Notes under the pieces: generated by a model
The model's input: only the letters and a program-made list of their open reading frames with translations
The model's database searches: none
What the model was told of the DNA's origin: nothing
Made by a program: the position numbers and the translations under genes
Shown: one piece after another, positions 1-11,719 of the stretch
Layout: every line of letters begins with the position of its first letter
How positions within the stretch are numbered: position 1 is the stretch's first letter
Assembly: GCA_900239685.1 (NCBI GenBank)
Contig: OENT01000578.1
Location: 1-64,000, forward strand
DNA length: 64,000 nucleotides
Source of the DNA: Rotaria macrura
Lineage: Eukaryota > Rotifera > Eurotatoria > Philodinida > Philodinidae
Direction of reading: 5' to 3'

Positions 1-86
1 AATAGAAATTGAATAATAATGAAAGAATATTGTATATTTGTCCCTAATGTCTACTAATTTGAAAAAATTGAGAAATTTAATCTAGA

Positions 87-259
87 GTGATTTCTAGTGA
101 TTTCTGGTGATTTCTAGTGATTTCTGGTGATTTCTGGTGATTTCTGGTGATTTCTGGTGATTTCTGGTGATTTCTAGTGATTTCCAGTGATTTCCAGTGA
201 TTTCTGGTGATTTCCAGTGATTTCTGGTGATTTCTGGTGATTTCTTTGTGATTTCTCCA
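87..259. repeat. 10-bp minisatellite (TTTCTGGTGA unit)
   Basis: About 17 head-to-tail copies of a 10-bp unit, TTTCTGGTGA, with TTTCTAGTGA and TTTCCAGTGA variants. No spacers, so it is not a CRISPR array. No gene is visible next to it. Confidence 0.92.
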
Positions 260-1848
260 TTAGAAATCAGTTTGTTCCCCCTTGCATTTTCTTGTAATTT
301 GAAATGAATATTAGGTACTGTTATTCATGGCCTAAAGGTTTTTAACCGATTAAAATACATTTAGAAGCGATTACAATTTTTCCATTAGACTCATTTTTCG
401 TACAATTTTGAGTCGTTTTTTTTCAGCAATAACCTTTATCATCCTTGGACATCTATCCTCATTGTATATTTCATTAAATTGTAACTTGATTTTACAAGCA
501 AAAGAAAATTTAGCAGACAATAATCATTTATCATTCACAAAAAGTGTAGACTTTTATTCTGACTTGAGCTTTCATTAACTTTGGTTTTATAGTTGAAAGT
601 AAAACTTGAATTGGAACAGCTGCCCTAATGTAAAATAAAAATTGTACTCAATTGTATTTAGTCCACACATGTTTTCCAAGCCTTTTAGTGTTTTTTACAG
701 ACGCTCTATCAGACTCATTATGAAAGTGATCATCGTCCATTGATTGGTAACATTTTCAGTTAAACATCTTTTGCTTAAATCTAAAACATTGTATTATTGA
801 GAAATACGATGAATTTGACAGAGAACGTTCCTCATTATGTCGACGTCTAATAGACTATACTCATAAATGATGATCTTAAAAACCGAGATCAATTGAAAAA
901 AAAACGAAATAGAAGTAGATAATAATTAGCCTTTCAAGTTAGATAATAGTTGATTCAGTTTATGTACGATAGATTTTCTCGAAATTTATTTTGAAGAGAA
1001 GTGATCCTTTAAATTTTTAATAATGAATGCCCTAGTAGTCATTCGATATTTGGAAAAGCTTTTCATAGAAGTATGATGCAAATAGAAACTTTTTTCTGGT
1101 CATATATTCCCCATTGCAAGAAACTTGTACATTACGAGACTACTGGTCTTTGTTTTTTATCTAAGCAGAAATAAATTTAACACGACCCGTATTCTATCAC
1201 TGAGTTAATTGACTTATCTTGATCGATTTAAGCCTAAAAAAGTGCGCTTCGATAAAAAAGAATTCCTCCAATAATTAGCAGATTATGATGTGAACAAGAA
1301 GCGAATAATCTTCATCTGTCTAGACAAGTTTCTGGTAGTACAGAATGTTAATCTTTACGATTCATATACAATTGCTAATATTATTATACTTAAAAGACAT
1401 GAGAAACATAACGCTTAAAAATATCTAAGTACATTAACAGAAAAGAAGAATATATCAGCGAGAAGAGGCATGTTATGAAATAGACGAGTTTTAATTATTA
1501 TCTCAGTAATCTAGACTCAATTAGACTTCGTTTTCTCTTAGAAACTGCTATGTTCAGGAACGAGCGGATGTACTATAATCATCAATTCGATTTGATTATA
1601 TCTACTTATATTAAGATTTTGCACATGTCAGAAATTTCATTCCAAGATATTGATTCAGATCCACATAAACTTAACATTTCTTTCTCTACAAGACACTATC
1701 ATGAATAAACGATATGGAAAAAAAATAATCAGAATTCGTGAAAAACAAAGTTAGCTTGTTAACATATTGTACGATAAATGATAAAATCAACTTATAGTCA
1801 GAAATAAATATCTTGTTTCAACAATTCTCTATTTTTCATTCATTCTCA
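260..1848. other. AT-rich DNA, no supported feature
   Basis: No open frame with coding character, no paired splice sites and no repeat structure that I can support. It looks like ordinary AT-rich intergenic DNA. Confidence 0.5.
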
Positions 1849-2414
1849 CAGAGCTGGGCAAGTATGAAATTTTTCGAGTACGAGTACGGGCACGAGTACC
1901 GACCCTCGATTACGAGTACGGGCACGAGTACCGACCCTCGAGTACGCGTACGAGTACGAGTACCAACCCTTCGAGTATGAGTACGAGTACGAGTACGACC
2001 GAAATGTACTCCCCGGTGAAAAATTTTCGCTGATTTTAATCGAATTATTCTGCAACAAAATCAAAATTGAAACCGATTGATAATTTTGATTATCGTAGAT
2101 CACGACTTAACCATTACTTCATATTGTTATCTATTCAGTATGAAATTTTCGGATTAAAATTGATTATTATGCAGGAAAATCAAGATTTAAAATCGATTGA
2201 TAATTTCGATTTTGTTGCAAAATAATCAATTTTAATCCGAAAATTTAACACTGGATAAGTAGCAATATGAAGCAATGGTTAAGTCGTGATCTACGATAAT
2301 CAAAATTATCAATCGATTTCAATTTTGATTTTGTTGCAGAATAACTCGATTAAAATCAGCGATTAGTTTTCACTGGGTCGAGTACGAGTACTTCGAGTAT
2401 TTCGTCCAGCTCTG
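1849..2414. mobile_element. Foldback element with GAGTAC-repeat arms, copy 1
   Basis: The element begins CAGAGCTGGGCA and ends GTCCAGCTCTG, so the tips are inverted repeats. Inside each tip are runs of the 6-bp unit GAGTAC. Further in, 2021-2125 and about 2262-2365 are long inverted repeats of each other; both contain the reverse-complementary stretch around CGTAGATCACGACTTAACCA. It therefore has a hairpin architecture with subterminal satellite arms and no coding capacity. The frames that run through it, rich in Ser-Tyr or Ser-Thr, are artefacts of the hexamer. Superfamily not determined; I found no convincing target-site duplication. Confidence 0.75.
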
Positions 2415-2561
2415 GTGGCGTCTATGTATTTATCTGAATCAATATACATGTATGTAAAAAAAAACAAAAGAAACAAATCAACTGTTCATGTAATCCTCGA
2501 AAAATATATACTGCGATTTTATCGAGCATCATTTTGATGTAAGAGATGCCTATGAGGATGT

Positions 2562-2727
2562 CGAGTACTTTACTCTCGAGTACGAGTACGAGTACGAGTA
2601 CCAAACCTTCGAGTACGAGTACCAACCGTTCGAGTACCAGTACAAATTCTTCGAGTACGAGTACGAGTACGAGTACGACCAAAACGGTACTCGAGTACGA
2701 GTACTTCGAGTATTTCGCCCAGCTCTG
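2562..2727. mobile_element. Foldback element with GAGTAC arms, partial copy 2
   Basis: A second block of GAGTAC hexamers ends in the same tip as the copy at 1849-2414 (TTCGAGTATTTCGCCCAGCTCTG-type end at 2705-2727). Only one arm is present and the internal hairpin is missing. It is either a solo arm or a deletion derivative. Its closeness to the complete copy suggests a local duplication or an internal deletion of a tandem pair. Confidence 0.65.
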
Positions 2728-2729
2728 CA

Positions 2730-3962
2730 TTCTCATAATATATCTTAAGTTGTTTTAATAGTTATTGGTTCTGAGTTATTATCAATTAATGAATGGAAAC
2801 GAGTCATCTTATTCAATTTAGAGTTCAGATTGTTTAACTTTAAACTTATTACCGGAGATGATTCTGTCGTTTCTTTGTCTTGTATTATGTTTTTGTTTAG
2901 CCTTCAATATATGTTAGTGTGTTTGATTTTTCCCAAATGACCTTGTGATTTTTTGTCTACTCAGATGTGTTCATCTATTAGGAAATATTTTTAAGTTGAC
3001 AGCTTGTAATTAGAAAAAAAAGCTTGCTGGAGAAAAGATAGTTAACAAAACGATTAAAAATAGTGCTTTTTATCACTTCAAAATAAAAAATGCATATTTC
3101 TTTTCAACGTTCGTCCTCAAGGTCTTGTGTTGTTTCTGAAAGAGTAAAAAAAGATTTCTTTACCTCGTGTTACGTATTCAGCATATTCAGGGATTCATTG
3201 CATGGATTGTATGAAAACATTTTGTCTACAAAAACGAGAAGCTGTTTCTCGGCCTATACATTTATTAATTGATACCAAAATGCTCGTTTGCAATAATGAA
3301 GTAAAATCGCATACTGATAAATTTCGCACGAAAAAATATTAGTGAAAAGAGCTGAATGAATTTATTTAGTTTTTCAGAGTACGATGACAAATAATCTTTA
3401 CGGTATAGTATCTCAAACAATTTTGATTAATTTCAGTTCGAGTCAACATAGCTTTTTCGAACCACTCCTAGAGATTATTGAGGTGACAACTGTTTCAATG
3501 CGATATTGTTCATAGTAAAGTTTGAACGTATAATTGAATGACCTGAAGATAAAAACAGAAAGGAAAATGTAAATTTAATAAGACGAGAAGAGATTTGTCA
3601 CAATAAAAACTACTGCATATGGACGATGAATAGTCTTAAAAGAACAGTAAAAGAAAGAAGTAATAGAAATAATGAGTAAATGGCATGAGCGAAGTGACAC
3701 AATCTATTGTCAGTAGTGAATAAGAGTAGCTTATGGAAGATGTGGAACTTGGCATTCCAATCTGAAGAAGTGGGTGTGATTGTGAAGACGAGTTCTACTT
3801 ATCTTAGCTAACAAGCAGAGTACCTGAAACATCATCTTATATCCATCTCGTACTTTAAGTTGAAAACTCGTTTGATTTTGTGTTTCCCAACTTCTCTCCT
3901 TGAAAAGAAATAACTAAAATACTAAATCAACCTCTGATATATATCCTGCTTCGAGATCCTAT
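2730..3962. other. AT-rich DNA, no supported feature
   Basis: No gene or repeat could be supported here. The short open frame at 3090-3272 has no splice context or recognisable motif and is treated as chance. Confidence 0.45.
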
Positions 3963-3971
3963 CCCAGGCTA

Positions 3972-4281
3972 CCCAGGCCGAACAGAACGATCCGTAAACT
4001 GTCGTATATGATGAAAACACGGCCCGTTACGGCGTCTTATTATCACGTTTTAACATAATCAGTAATACGACCGTATGTTCTATAGAATACGATAGTACTA
4101 CCCTTTTTTACGACGTATATACGATGTCCGTGTACGTCCGTATTACGGACTCCGTAATACGACCATGTTAAAATGCCATAATACGGCTTAAAACGGTACT
4201 TTAACCCTGGAAAACGATGTTAAAACGACCGTTTACGATACTGTTACGGCTGTTAACGGTGGTCCATTTAGATCGACCTGG
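3972..4281. mobile_element. CCCAGG-ended foldback element, copy 1
   Basis: Starts ACCCAGGCCG and ends GATCGACCTGG, an inverted tip. The interior is full of short CGTA, TACGG and GTTTACG motifs in both orientations, unlike the AT-rich flanks. The same tips and interior vocabulary recur at 57106-57501. It is non-coding and probably a non-autonomous DNA transposon whose arms can pair. Confidence 0.6.
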
Positions 4282-4284
4282 ATA

Positions 4285-6320
4285 TATCAATTAATGTGCA
4301 AAAAGAGATAAATTATATAAGAATCGATCCATCAGTTTCAATCGATTAAAATTGATCTTTATAGATTGAAATTCGAATAATGTCCCTAATAGTCTTTTTA
4401 AAATTGATTAGCATTCGCATAATCAGATATAAATCGATTTCTAGAAATTTAAATGATTTTAATCATAATTTTTTTTTTAAATTCGAAAACAGTCCTTTTA
4501 AAAAAAAGTGTCATTATAATTGATTTTAACGAAAAAAACTATATGAAATCAAATGTTTTTTTCTGTTTTTCACCTCGATCACTTTTCAGCATCAACGCAA
4601 GCTGTGCACGTAAATTGTGTTTAAAATAAGTAGAAAATTTAGTTGAACTAGAAATACGTGAGTTTGGTCTAATCATTATTTGGCTGTCTCGTAAGTAAAA
4701 GTATGTTTGTTCGAATCTACACTGAAGTAAGTATTAACTAATAAAACGCATTGAACAATGAATTTTTTGCACTAGCGTTGAAACAATTCTCGAGAACGCG
4801 TTGACACGTATGAAAGGTGTCCAATTTGGTTTTGCGTTTTACTATGTTTACTTTATCAACTCGTTCAAACGTTGTAACTTCGATTCCTTGTAACCATGAC
4901 AAAGTGAAAATTATATCAACTGTTAAAAGGGTGTTAGGTCCTTTATCCGTTCTTTATTTATTCTTCCGCCTTTCCTTTATTACAAAAACAAACGAACGAA
5001 TGATCACACTTATCTTACAATCGAAGTTAAAGCAACAAAAAATGTGCTTCTCTCTCTCTCTTTCTCTTCCTCCACACGATTCCTCCTCCTTTGTATTATA
5101 GAAGGATAAAGAGGGCCTTCTTATGCCAGAAGATGTCTCTGCTGACATAAAAAAGGCGAAAATTCGGACATTTCTCCACAGTTTAAACGCGTCAAAAAGA
5201 AAAAACCTAGTAGCCGTTTTTAGCGTTGATTTCTTATTTTCGTCTGCTTGGATATTGTGGTAATTTTGATTTTGGTAAAATAATCCTGGTCATCGAATTT
5301 TTCTGAGGAAAAGCTTGAAACTAACCATTTAACTTAAATTAGATTGATATTTTTATTCCCTGGTGTTGAGGGACGTTACCTATCATCCCAATAGCCTCCA
5401 TATTGTATTTCCTTTTTGTTTTCCTTTCTCATTGGCCATCCATATCTATATGTATAGTATGTCGATGGTTTAGTTTAGTGAGAAGATAGCTTGTTTTAGA
5501 GTGGGTCGTCTTCGCTATCGAGCGAAGTGGCAAAGCCACTAGTTCGTTGTTTCGTTTTCGTTTTTTCATCATTCAAATAAACACGATGAAGATGATTCCT
5601 AAGACCTGGGTATAGTGACGGTCGTGGCTGCTTTTCAAAAATACTCCAGATGAAGAAATAAATGCTCTCTTTTTATTTAAATAAAGTCGGGCAATATTTT
5701 TGAAATTTGAAAATTTTTGAAATTCATGTAGGTCTCCAGGGAGATGAATGAAGAAACTGAAAAAAGAAGGGGGCAGAAGCGTCACTAGCCTCCAGTGTCT
5801 TCTATAAAACGAAAAAACAAAGAATAGACTGTGTGAATTGTTTTGACCAAATTTCATTGGAGATTCGTACAGCCCTCAAAATAAGATCTATGTGCATATT
5901 AAAATTATCATAACTGCCCCCAAAAACAAAGCGATGGAAAGCTGAAATGTGTATTGTGCACGTAGCTCATTGGTACTATTAAGTGTTGCAACATCATAGC
6001 ATGTCGTTGGGCGAAGTTCGAATTTTGAGGAGAGGGAGGGGGCTTCAGGGAAATTTGCGAGTTTCCAACAAATTTATTTTTCAGTTAATAAAGGTTGATT
6101 AAACACTTTCTGTAACACGAAATAAAAATTTTCATTGACAACAGAAAGCCAAGAACTATATGAATATTTATCTGAGCGAGATAATGATGATGAACACTTT
6201 TCAGTGTATCTTTCAATATTTCTTCTATCCTGCTATTCATTTAAATATTAAGATGTTTTTTTATGAAACAAAAATTTCAAGCGTAGCTATAGGGATTTTA
6301 GAATTAGGGGCATTGTTTTT
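4285..6320. other. Intergenic, short degenerate repeats only
   Basis: 4310-4490 carries several AATCGATT-like words that resemble the interior of the foldback element at 2.0-2.3 kb and may be an old remnant. 5049-5066 is a CT microsatellite. No coding exon could be supported. Confidence 0.35.
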
Positions 6321-6329
6321 CCCGTTTTG

Positions 6330-6590
6330 TCCCGCGGGGCGAGCCAAACAGGATTTAACGGGATTCGGGACTGTCCCACAGGACTCTAGCCGAAACCCTG
6401 AGGCCAAAAATCTGATTGGTAGAAGCCGCGAGTCGAAAAAACCACATTGACCAACACGGTGGAGCCCAAAAACCTTGGTGGCCGAAAACGCGACTCGGAA
6501 AAATCTGATTGGCAGAATCCACTGGCTTCAAAAAGCCATTGGCCGAAAACGGCAAATTGGCATAAGCCATCAGTTAAAAAAAGAACCCGA
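6330..6590. repeat. GC-rich island of degenerate approximately 30-bp repeats
   Basis: Variants of a unit containing GGCCGAAAA and ATCTGATTGG recur along this stretch (for example near 6402, 6481 and 6535). It is far richer in G+C than its surroundings. It looks like a decayed minisatellite, or the remnant of a transposon arm. The frames through it on either strand are repetitive and not gene-like. Confidence 0.5.
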
Positions 6591-7040
6591 GAGAAATAGG
6601 CTTCGAGGAACGGAATGGTGCTCTCCGGGTTAAATCGTTAGAGTGCTGAGTTAGTCGTTCGAACAGTGACATCAAAGAATGGAGGAAGGAAGGAGAGAAA
6701 GAGACAGCCTTTCTTCCGTAGAAGACTGAGCGTTCAGCCAAGAGGGTTACAAGTGATGCGCTAATCCAATAGTGATGATTGTCGAAGGCAGACAGTAGTC
6801 GTTAAGAAGAAGAAGTACAAAGGTATCAGCTTTAGTCTCCCCGATTTGACTATGATATGATCAAAAAATGGGAAATAGGCTGCAATCGCAACGGCGAACA
6901 TAAACACACATAAATACGAAATTCGCCTGCCCCCCCCCCCCCCCCCGATAACCCCCACTAAGACCCCAAAGAAATACCTCTAAATGACCCATCCATCCTC
7001 CAACCACCTTTATCTATCTATGTCTCTTCATATCTTCTAG

Positions 7041-7975
7041 TTCCACCCAGAGCCCCTTCACTCGAAATTCATCCGAATGCTCGTTGGCAACAGAATGGTA
7101 TTACTGTGGCTGGAGGAAATGGACAAGGCAATGCAATCAATCAACTCTCAGACCCATGCGGTTTGTGTGTTGATGATGATCAAACTGTCTATGTCGCTGA
7201 GTGGTCGAATCATCGCATCATCCAATGGAAGTCGGGTGAGACGAGCGGTCAAGAGGTTGCCGGTGGAAATGGAGAAGGAAGTGGAGATCATCAGTTGTCT
7301 AACCCATACGATGTGATTGTCGACAAAGACACTGATAGTCTCATCATCTGCGATCGTTCGAATAGAAGAGTGGTTCGATGGCTTCGTCGAAATGGGACAA
7401 GTGAACAAACAATTATCTCCAACATCGATTGTCGGGGTTCGACAATGGACCTGAATGGATCTCTCTATGTCATTGACAATGGAAACGATGAAGTGAGACG
7501 ATATTGAAGAGGACAATCTCAAGGAACAGTGGTTGCAGGTGGCAATGGATGTGGAGATAGTCTCGATCAACTCTGTGGCCCATACTATGTATTCGTCGAT
7601 CGAGATCATTCAGTGTATGTGTCTGATGAGCGAAATAATCGTGTGATGAAATGGACCGAAGGTGCAAAACAAGGCATTGTCGTGGCTGGTGGTCAAGGAG
7701 AAGGAAACGGTCTCAATCAATTGTCATCTCCTCAAGGAGTCGTTATCGATCAGTTGGGGACTGTCTACGCGGCAGATCAGGGGAATGATCGAATCATGCG
7801 TTGGCCCAATGGAGCCACACAGGGAAGTGTCATTGTTGGTGGAAACGGTGGAGGAGCGCAATCGAACCAACTGAATGTGCCCGTCGGTTTGTCATTCGAT
7901 CGATACGGTAATCTGTATGTCGTCGATAACAATAATCACAGAGTCCAAAAATTCAACTTGGAATCCAACAATTAA
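7041..7975 (+). pseudogene. NHL-repeat protein, 3' exon with in-frame stop
   Basis: The frame encodes tandem NHL beta-propeller blades, each with a V(A/V)GGNG turn, a GLxxD or GVxxD strand and a (V)YVxDxxNxRVxxW strand. Repeats start near 7106, 7250, 7530, 7680 and 7830, and it ends with NNHRVQKFN and a stop at 7973. The exon opens after an acceptor (TCTTCTAG at 7033-7040), so 5' exons lie elsewhere or are lost; I could not find them. At 7505-7507 an in-frame TGA replaces what other blades predict to be a Trp codon, splitting the propeller. The frame stays open on both sides, so the lesion is a single substitution. NHL blades bind proteins or RNA; the role here is unknown. It could be a recent pseudogene, a sequencing error or an edited or readthrough site. 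Confidence 0.75.
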
Positions 7976-9570
7976 AGAACAAGAAGAAGAAGGAATTTAT
8001 AAAAAGAACAAGATACAGAGAGAGAGATAGAGAGAAATGATTCTTTTTCATCAAAGCATTTTTTTAATAATTTTTTAAACAAAAAGAAACAAGTAACGTT
8101 CATCGACGTCGAAAGTCGATTCACTGGGCCCTAGACTGATAGGGGTTACGACTGGAACTACTTCAACTGGAGAGAAAATTAGTTGTTTGTGTCAGAATCT
8201 GATCCTGAAGTTTCAAAGAAACGAGCGGATAAGTTCATAGGAGACACAAAAGGAGTCGAATAAGTAGAAACGAGGCAAGAACAAACGAAAAATGAAAATT
8301 TTTCTACGAAAATGAATGAGAAGCAAAGCGAAGACAAATCTAAACATGAAGAGCGGCAGCAGCCAAATTGGGGCTTTGGGATGGGGACAGGGATCTCAAG
8401 TTCTTTAGTGGATCAGAAACATGTTCGAAAAATCATGTCAGGGGGCTCGAAGGCTTTCACAGATCGTAAGCAGGATGGCAACAACCTTATACAAAATTTC
8501 AGACTCGTTGCATGCCTAGTTGGGAGGGGCTGGCTAGGTGTCACCTAACTACTAACTTGCCAGACTCAGAAATTTTACGTTGGCGGCCTCAAAATTCCAT
8601 AGGAGGCACATCCTGCTTGGGCTCCATCACTGGGAGGGAGTTATTAGGGGTTTCTCTTCCATGAATTCAAACAACGTAGGCATTATAAAAATGGCCATTT
8701 GTGCCATTATCATGGTCGTTTTTGCCATAAAATTGGTCATTTGGGCTATAGTAGTGCTTCTTTCATTGGTTGTTACAGGCGGACAGACAGAAACAGGTTA
8801 TTTCCCATTTCCAGACCCTATCCTTTCAGTCTAGAGACTTTTAAATTTAACTTTAAAAAGTATTATTAGCAAAACTATTTTTTTAAGCGAAAATATCTAA
8901 CGAAAATGAATTTAATTCGATATAAAGTGGATTTAAAATTTGAAAGAATTGACTTTCATGTCTAAACTCTAGAGAATTTGTATTTCAAATTTTACATTTT
9001 TTCAAAATTTTTCCTGGATTTAATAAACTTTCGTACAGTGAAATCCATGATCTGTAAGACCTAGCATATTCATAATTGAAAGAAATTTGTTTCTGTAATT
9101 CTGATGTCTTCCATGAGCAAGCCATAATTAGCTGCGTTGATAAAATACGAACGAAGTTCATATTATAGTCATACTTCCAAGCGTATATAATCAGCCACTA
9201 TAAGGCAGTTCACATGAATTGACAATAATAATTATCACAAATTATTTGTTACTCGAAAATGCTTTTCTCTCACAGTAATGCTACGCCGTCATACACATTA
9301 TTTTTACTTCAGTTATCACTAAGTTTTTCAAATTTTTAAATATTTAATACAGTCATGTATTCAATGACACGAAACGCGTTTCATCTGAATGAAAAGATAG
9401 TGAAATAAGTTTTCTAACAAGAAATATACTTTAGTTACACTCTAATGTTCAATGTCAGTCTAACTTGGAATTAGTTTTAGAAAACGACGGAATCTGCCTA
9501 AGTATTAGGAGAATTCGATTCCGCTTTGCCTAAGGAAGATTTTCACCGCCGTCTTTATGACCAAAAACAA
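7976..9570. other. Intergenic, no supported feature
   Basis: Several short frames occur around 8312-8834, but they lack splice signals, motifs and coding-like composition. An ordinary AT-rich spacer. Confidence 0.4.
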
Positions 9571-9580
9571 TGCGATCAGC

Positions 9581-10424
9581 AGTGCACCGACAGTTGAGCC
9601 CCGTCAGTAGAGCCCCGACAATTGAGCCCGCGACAGTTGAGCTCCAGACAATTGAGCTTCCAACAATTGAGCCTTCATTGATGTATAAGGCAATATACAG
9701 AATCAACATCTACCCAAGTATGTAGATGAAGTTTGAAAATGCAGTAAATCTGCCACTTATCATGTTGTGAATGATTCCTTGATACTCGCGTCTATGAATA
9801 TGACGACTATCTCTACAGAAATGAACGAGTATTCGCAAATATCTAATATGATTTCTAGCTTAGAATTTTGCGCCTGTTTCGAGGACAACCTTTTGGAGCG
9901 AACATTTCGAAACAATCAACGCTGTCCTCCTCGCTTCTCAAATTCGATGTGAAACTTTTTTTCGAGAGTGAAGCATCAATCACCTCGAACAAACAACCCA
10001 TCAGAAGGCTGGTACAGAGCTATTCAAGTAGTGTGATCCCTGATCTATTTTCACGATAAGGTTGCAAATAAATTTTGTTTAGCACACAGCACGAGAAAAC
10101 CTATCAATCTGTGAATCTATCAAAGACTTGAGAATTGGACAGCACGCGAATTCGATTTTGGCTTAATAGTTGTAAGCTGGGGTTTCTAGATTAAAAAAGT
10201 GAGCGAGATGCGAGTTGTTGGATGAATAATTACAACTACTAGTTTCTTCTTTTCATCTGATACCAAGAGAATTGTATTTTAAAAGAGCGCGAACTCTGTT
10301 CAATTTTTGATATGAATGTTAACTCGACTAAATAAAGTTATTTTCTTGTGCTTTTTCAATCGTTCTTTAAATCAGGCTCAACTGTCGGGAGCTCAGTTTT
10401 CGGGAGCTCAACTGTCGTGTCACT
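9581..10424. mobile_element. Non-autonomous hAT-like element with 8-bp duplication
   Basis: The 8-bp direct repeat CGATCAGC flanks the element exactly (9573-9580 and 10425-10432). The termini are imperfect inverted repeats, AGTGCACCGACAG at the left and CTGTCGTGTCACT at the right. Each tip continues into tandem copies of a unit like GACAATTGAGCCC: six to seven copies at 9587-9683, and two to three inverted copies at 10373-10416. An 8-bp duplication is typical of the hAT superfamily. The 844-bp interior has only short frames (9767-10059) without transposase motifs, so it must be mobilised in trans. Confidence 0.85.
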
Positions 10425-10856
10425 CGATCAGCAAATGTTTCGTAAAACCAGTTCCTACAGTTTCGACAATCATGAAAATATCTGAGTATTCTTAATCCAC
10501 ATGTTTTATGAAGATAAATTTGGTGGGAGATGCTGCGACAAAACAGATTCGTTTTTCATTATTCGAAGCGTCAACGATGCAAAATAAATTTTAAAAAGAA
10601 GTGTTTCGCATCATCTTGAAAAGTCAAGGCAACAAAACGCGTTCTATCTAAGTAAAGATGCTGCGAAACGCATTTCCTCTCGGAAATACGGTGAGAAACG
10701 CATGTCCGAACATTGGGAACGCTTTATGCAGTGCGTTTTCTTGAATATTTTACGCCATGAGCGGGAGCCACAACCAAAACTGGTCTACGTGCACACAGCA
10801 CAATCTTTAGTACTAGTGTAATGCAACATGCTAAATACTAATGCACCTCTTTCTCA

Positions 10857-11075
10857 GGTGCTGATTCAAGAAACTCAGGCGATGGTGGTAGCATCCGAGG
10901 TCACACTGATAGCATTTCGGGTGGTGACGCTAGCATTCCATGTCAAACTCTAGACATCCCAGTTTAGGCTGCTACCATTTCAGGTGATCATGATAGCATC
11001 CCAGGTAGTGCTGGTAGCATTCCGGTTATACTGGTAGCGTTCCGGGTGATATTGGTAGCATTCCTGGTAAGGTTG
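10857..11075. repeat. Degenerate minisatellite, unit near GGTAGCATTCC
   Basis: Roughly eight imperfect copies of a 24-30-bp unit built around GGTGATACTGGTAGCATTCC-like sequence, most regular at 10980-11070. It is strongly diverged, and its continuous frame is repetitive rather than gene-like. Confidence 0.55.
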
Positions 11076-11479
11076 AGACAAGGCAATCTTGAACAGGCAT
11101 AAAGGTTCATCTTCATTAATTTAGACGCACCAGATTTCAACGTTCTAGACTAGGACGTATTGATTTAGAGGTACTAGATCAGGAAGTACTGAGGAAATAA
11201 GGTCGGCAACGAAAGTGTCAGTTTATTCAAGATTTAGAAGTGCTTTAGACTTCCTTTAGAAATGATCTTCTGTTTTTCTATCAACGTTTCCCATAGAAAT
11301 CATAAAGCGGGTTATATGTTAGAGGGGATCGTTAAGGATTCACGGCTCGTCAGGAACCCCCTGGATTTCTTTACTTTTTCATCTGGCGCTTAGGTGGACA
11401 TGGCCTCTAACGCATTCCCGACGATTTTCTCGGCGGAACACTGGTGTCATGTTCCATTTGAATTTCTGCAGAAACTCAA

Positions 11480-11715
11480 TTAAATACCGACAGGGGAGAT
11501 ATAGGAGGTGTAAGAGGTACAGGAGATATATGGGACATGGGGGCAGAGGTATTGTAGATTGTGGGACATGCGATACTATAGGTAGTGGTGGAGGATGTGG
11601 TACTGTAGGTGGTGGTGGATGGTGTAGTAGTTACAGGAGATCGAGGAGATAGTGGAGATATTGGAGATATAGGGTGTGTGTTTGGGTGTGCGTGAGTGTG
11701 GGGAGAGATAAAATA
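11480..11715. repeat. Purine-rich GGTGGT and GGAGAT simple-sequence tract
   Basis: Low-complexity sequence made of AGGAGATA, GTGGTGGATG and GTGTGTGTTTGGGTG motifs. The frames on both strands (Thr/Ser/Pro-rich on the minus strand) follow from the repeat. No gene is claimed. Confidence 0.6.
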
Positions 11716-11719
11716 ACCC

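Noticed and set aside
87..259. Possible CRISPR array
   Set aside because: The unit is 10 bp and repeats without spacers, and the DNA is eukaryotic.
1846..2103. Ser-Tyr-rich open frame on the minus strand
   Set aside because: It is the translation of GAGTAC hexamers in a transposon arm.
2422..2758. Val-Leu-Glu-rich and Ser-Thr-rich open frames on both strands
   Set aside because: They arise from the same hexamer in the second element copy.
7148..7609. 153-aa open frame on the minus strand
   Set aside because: Antisense shadow of the NHL-repeat exon; it shows no motif of its own.
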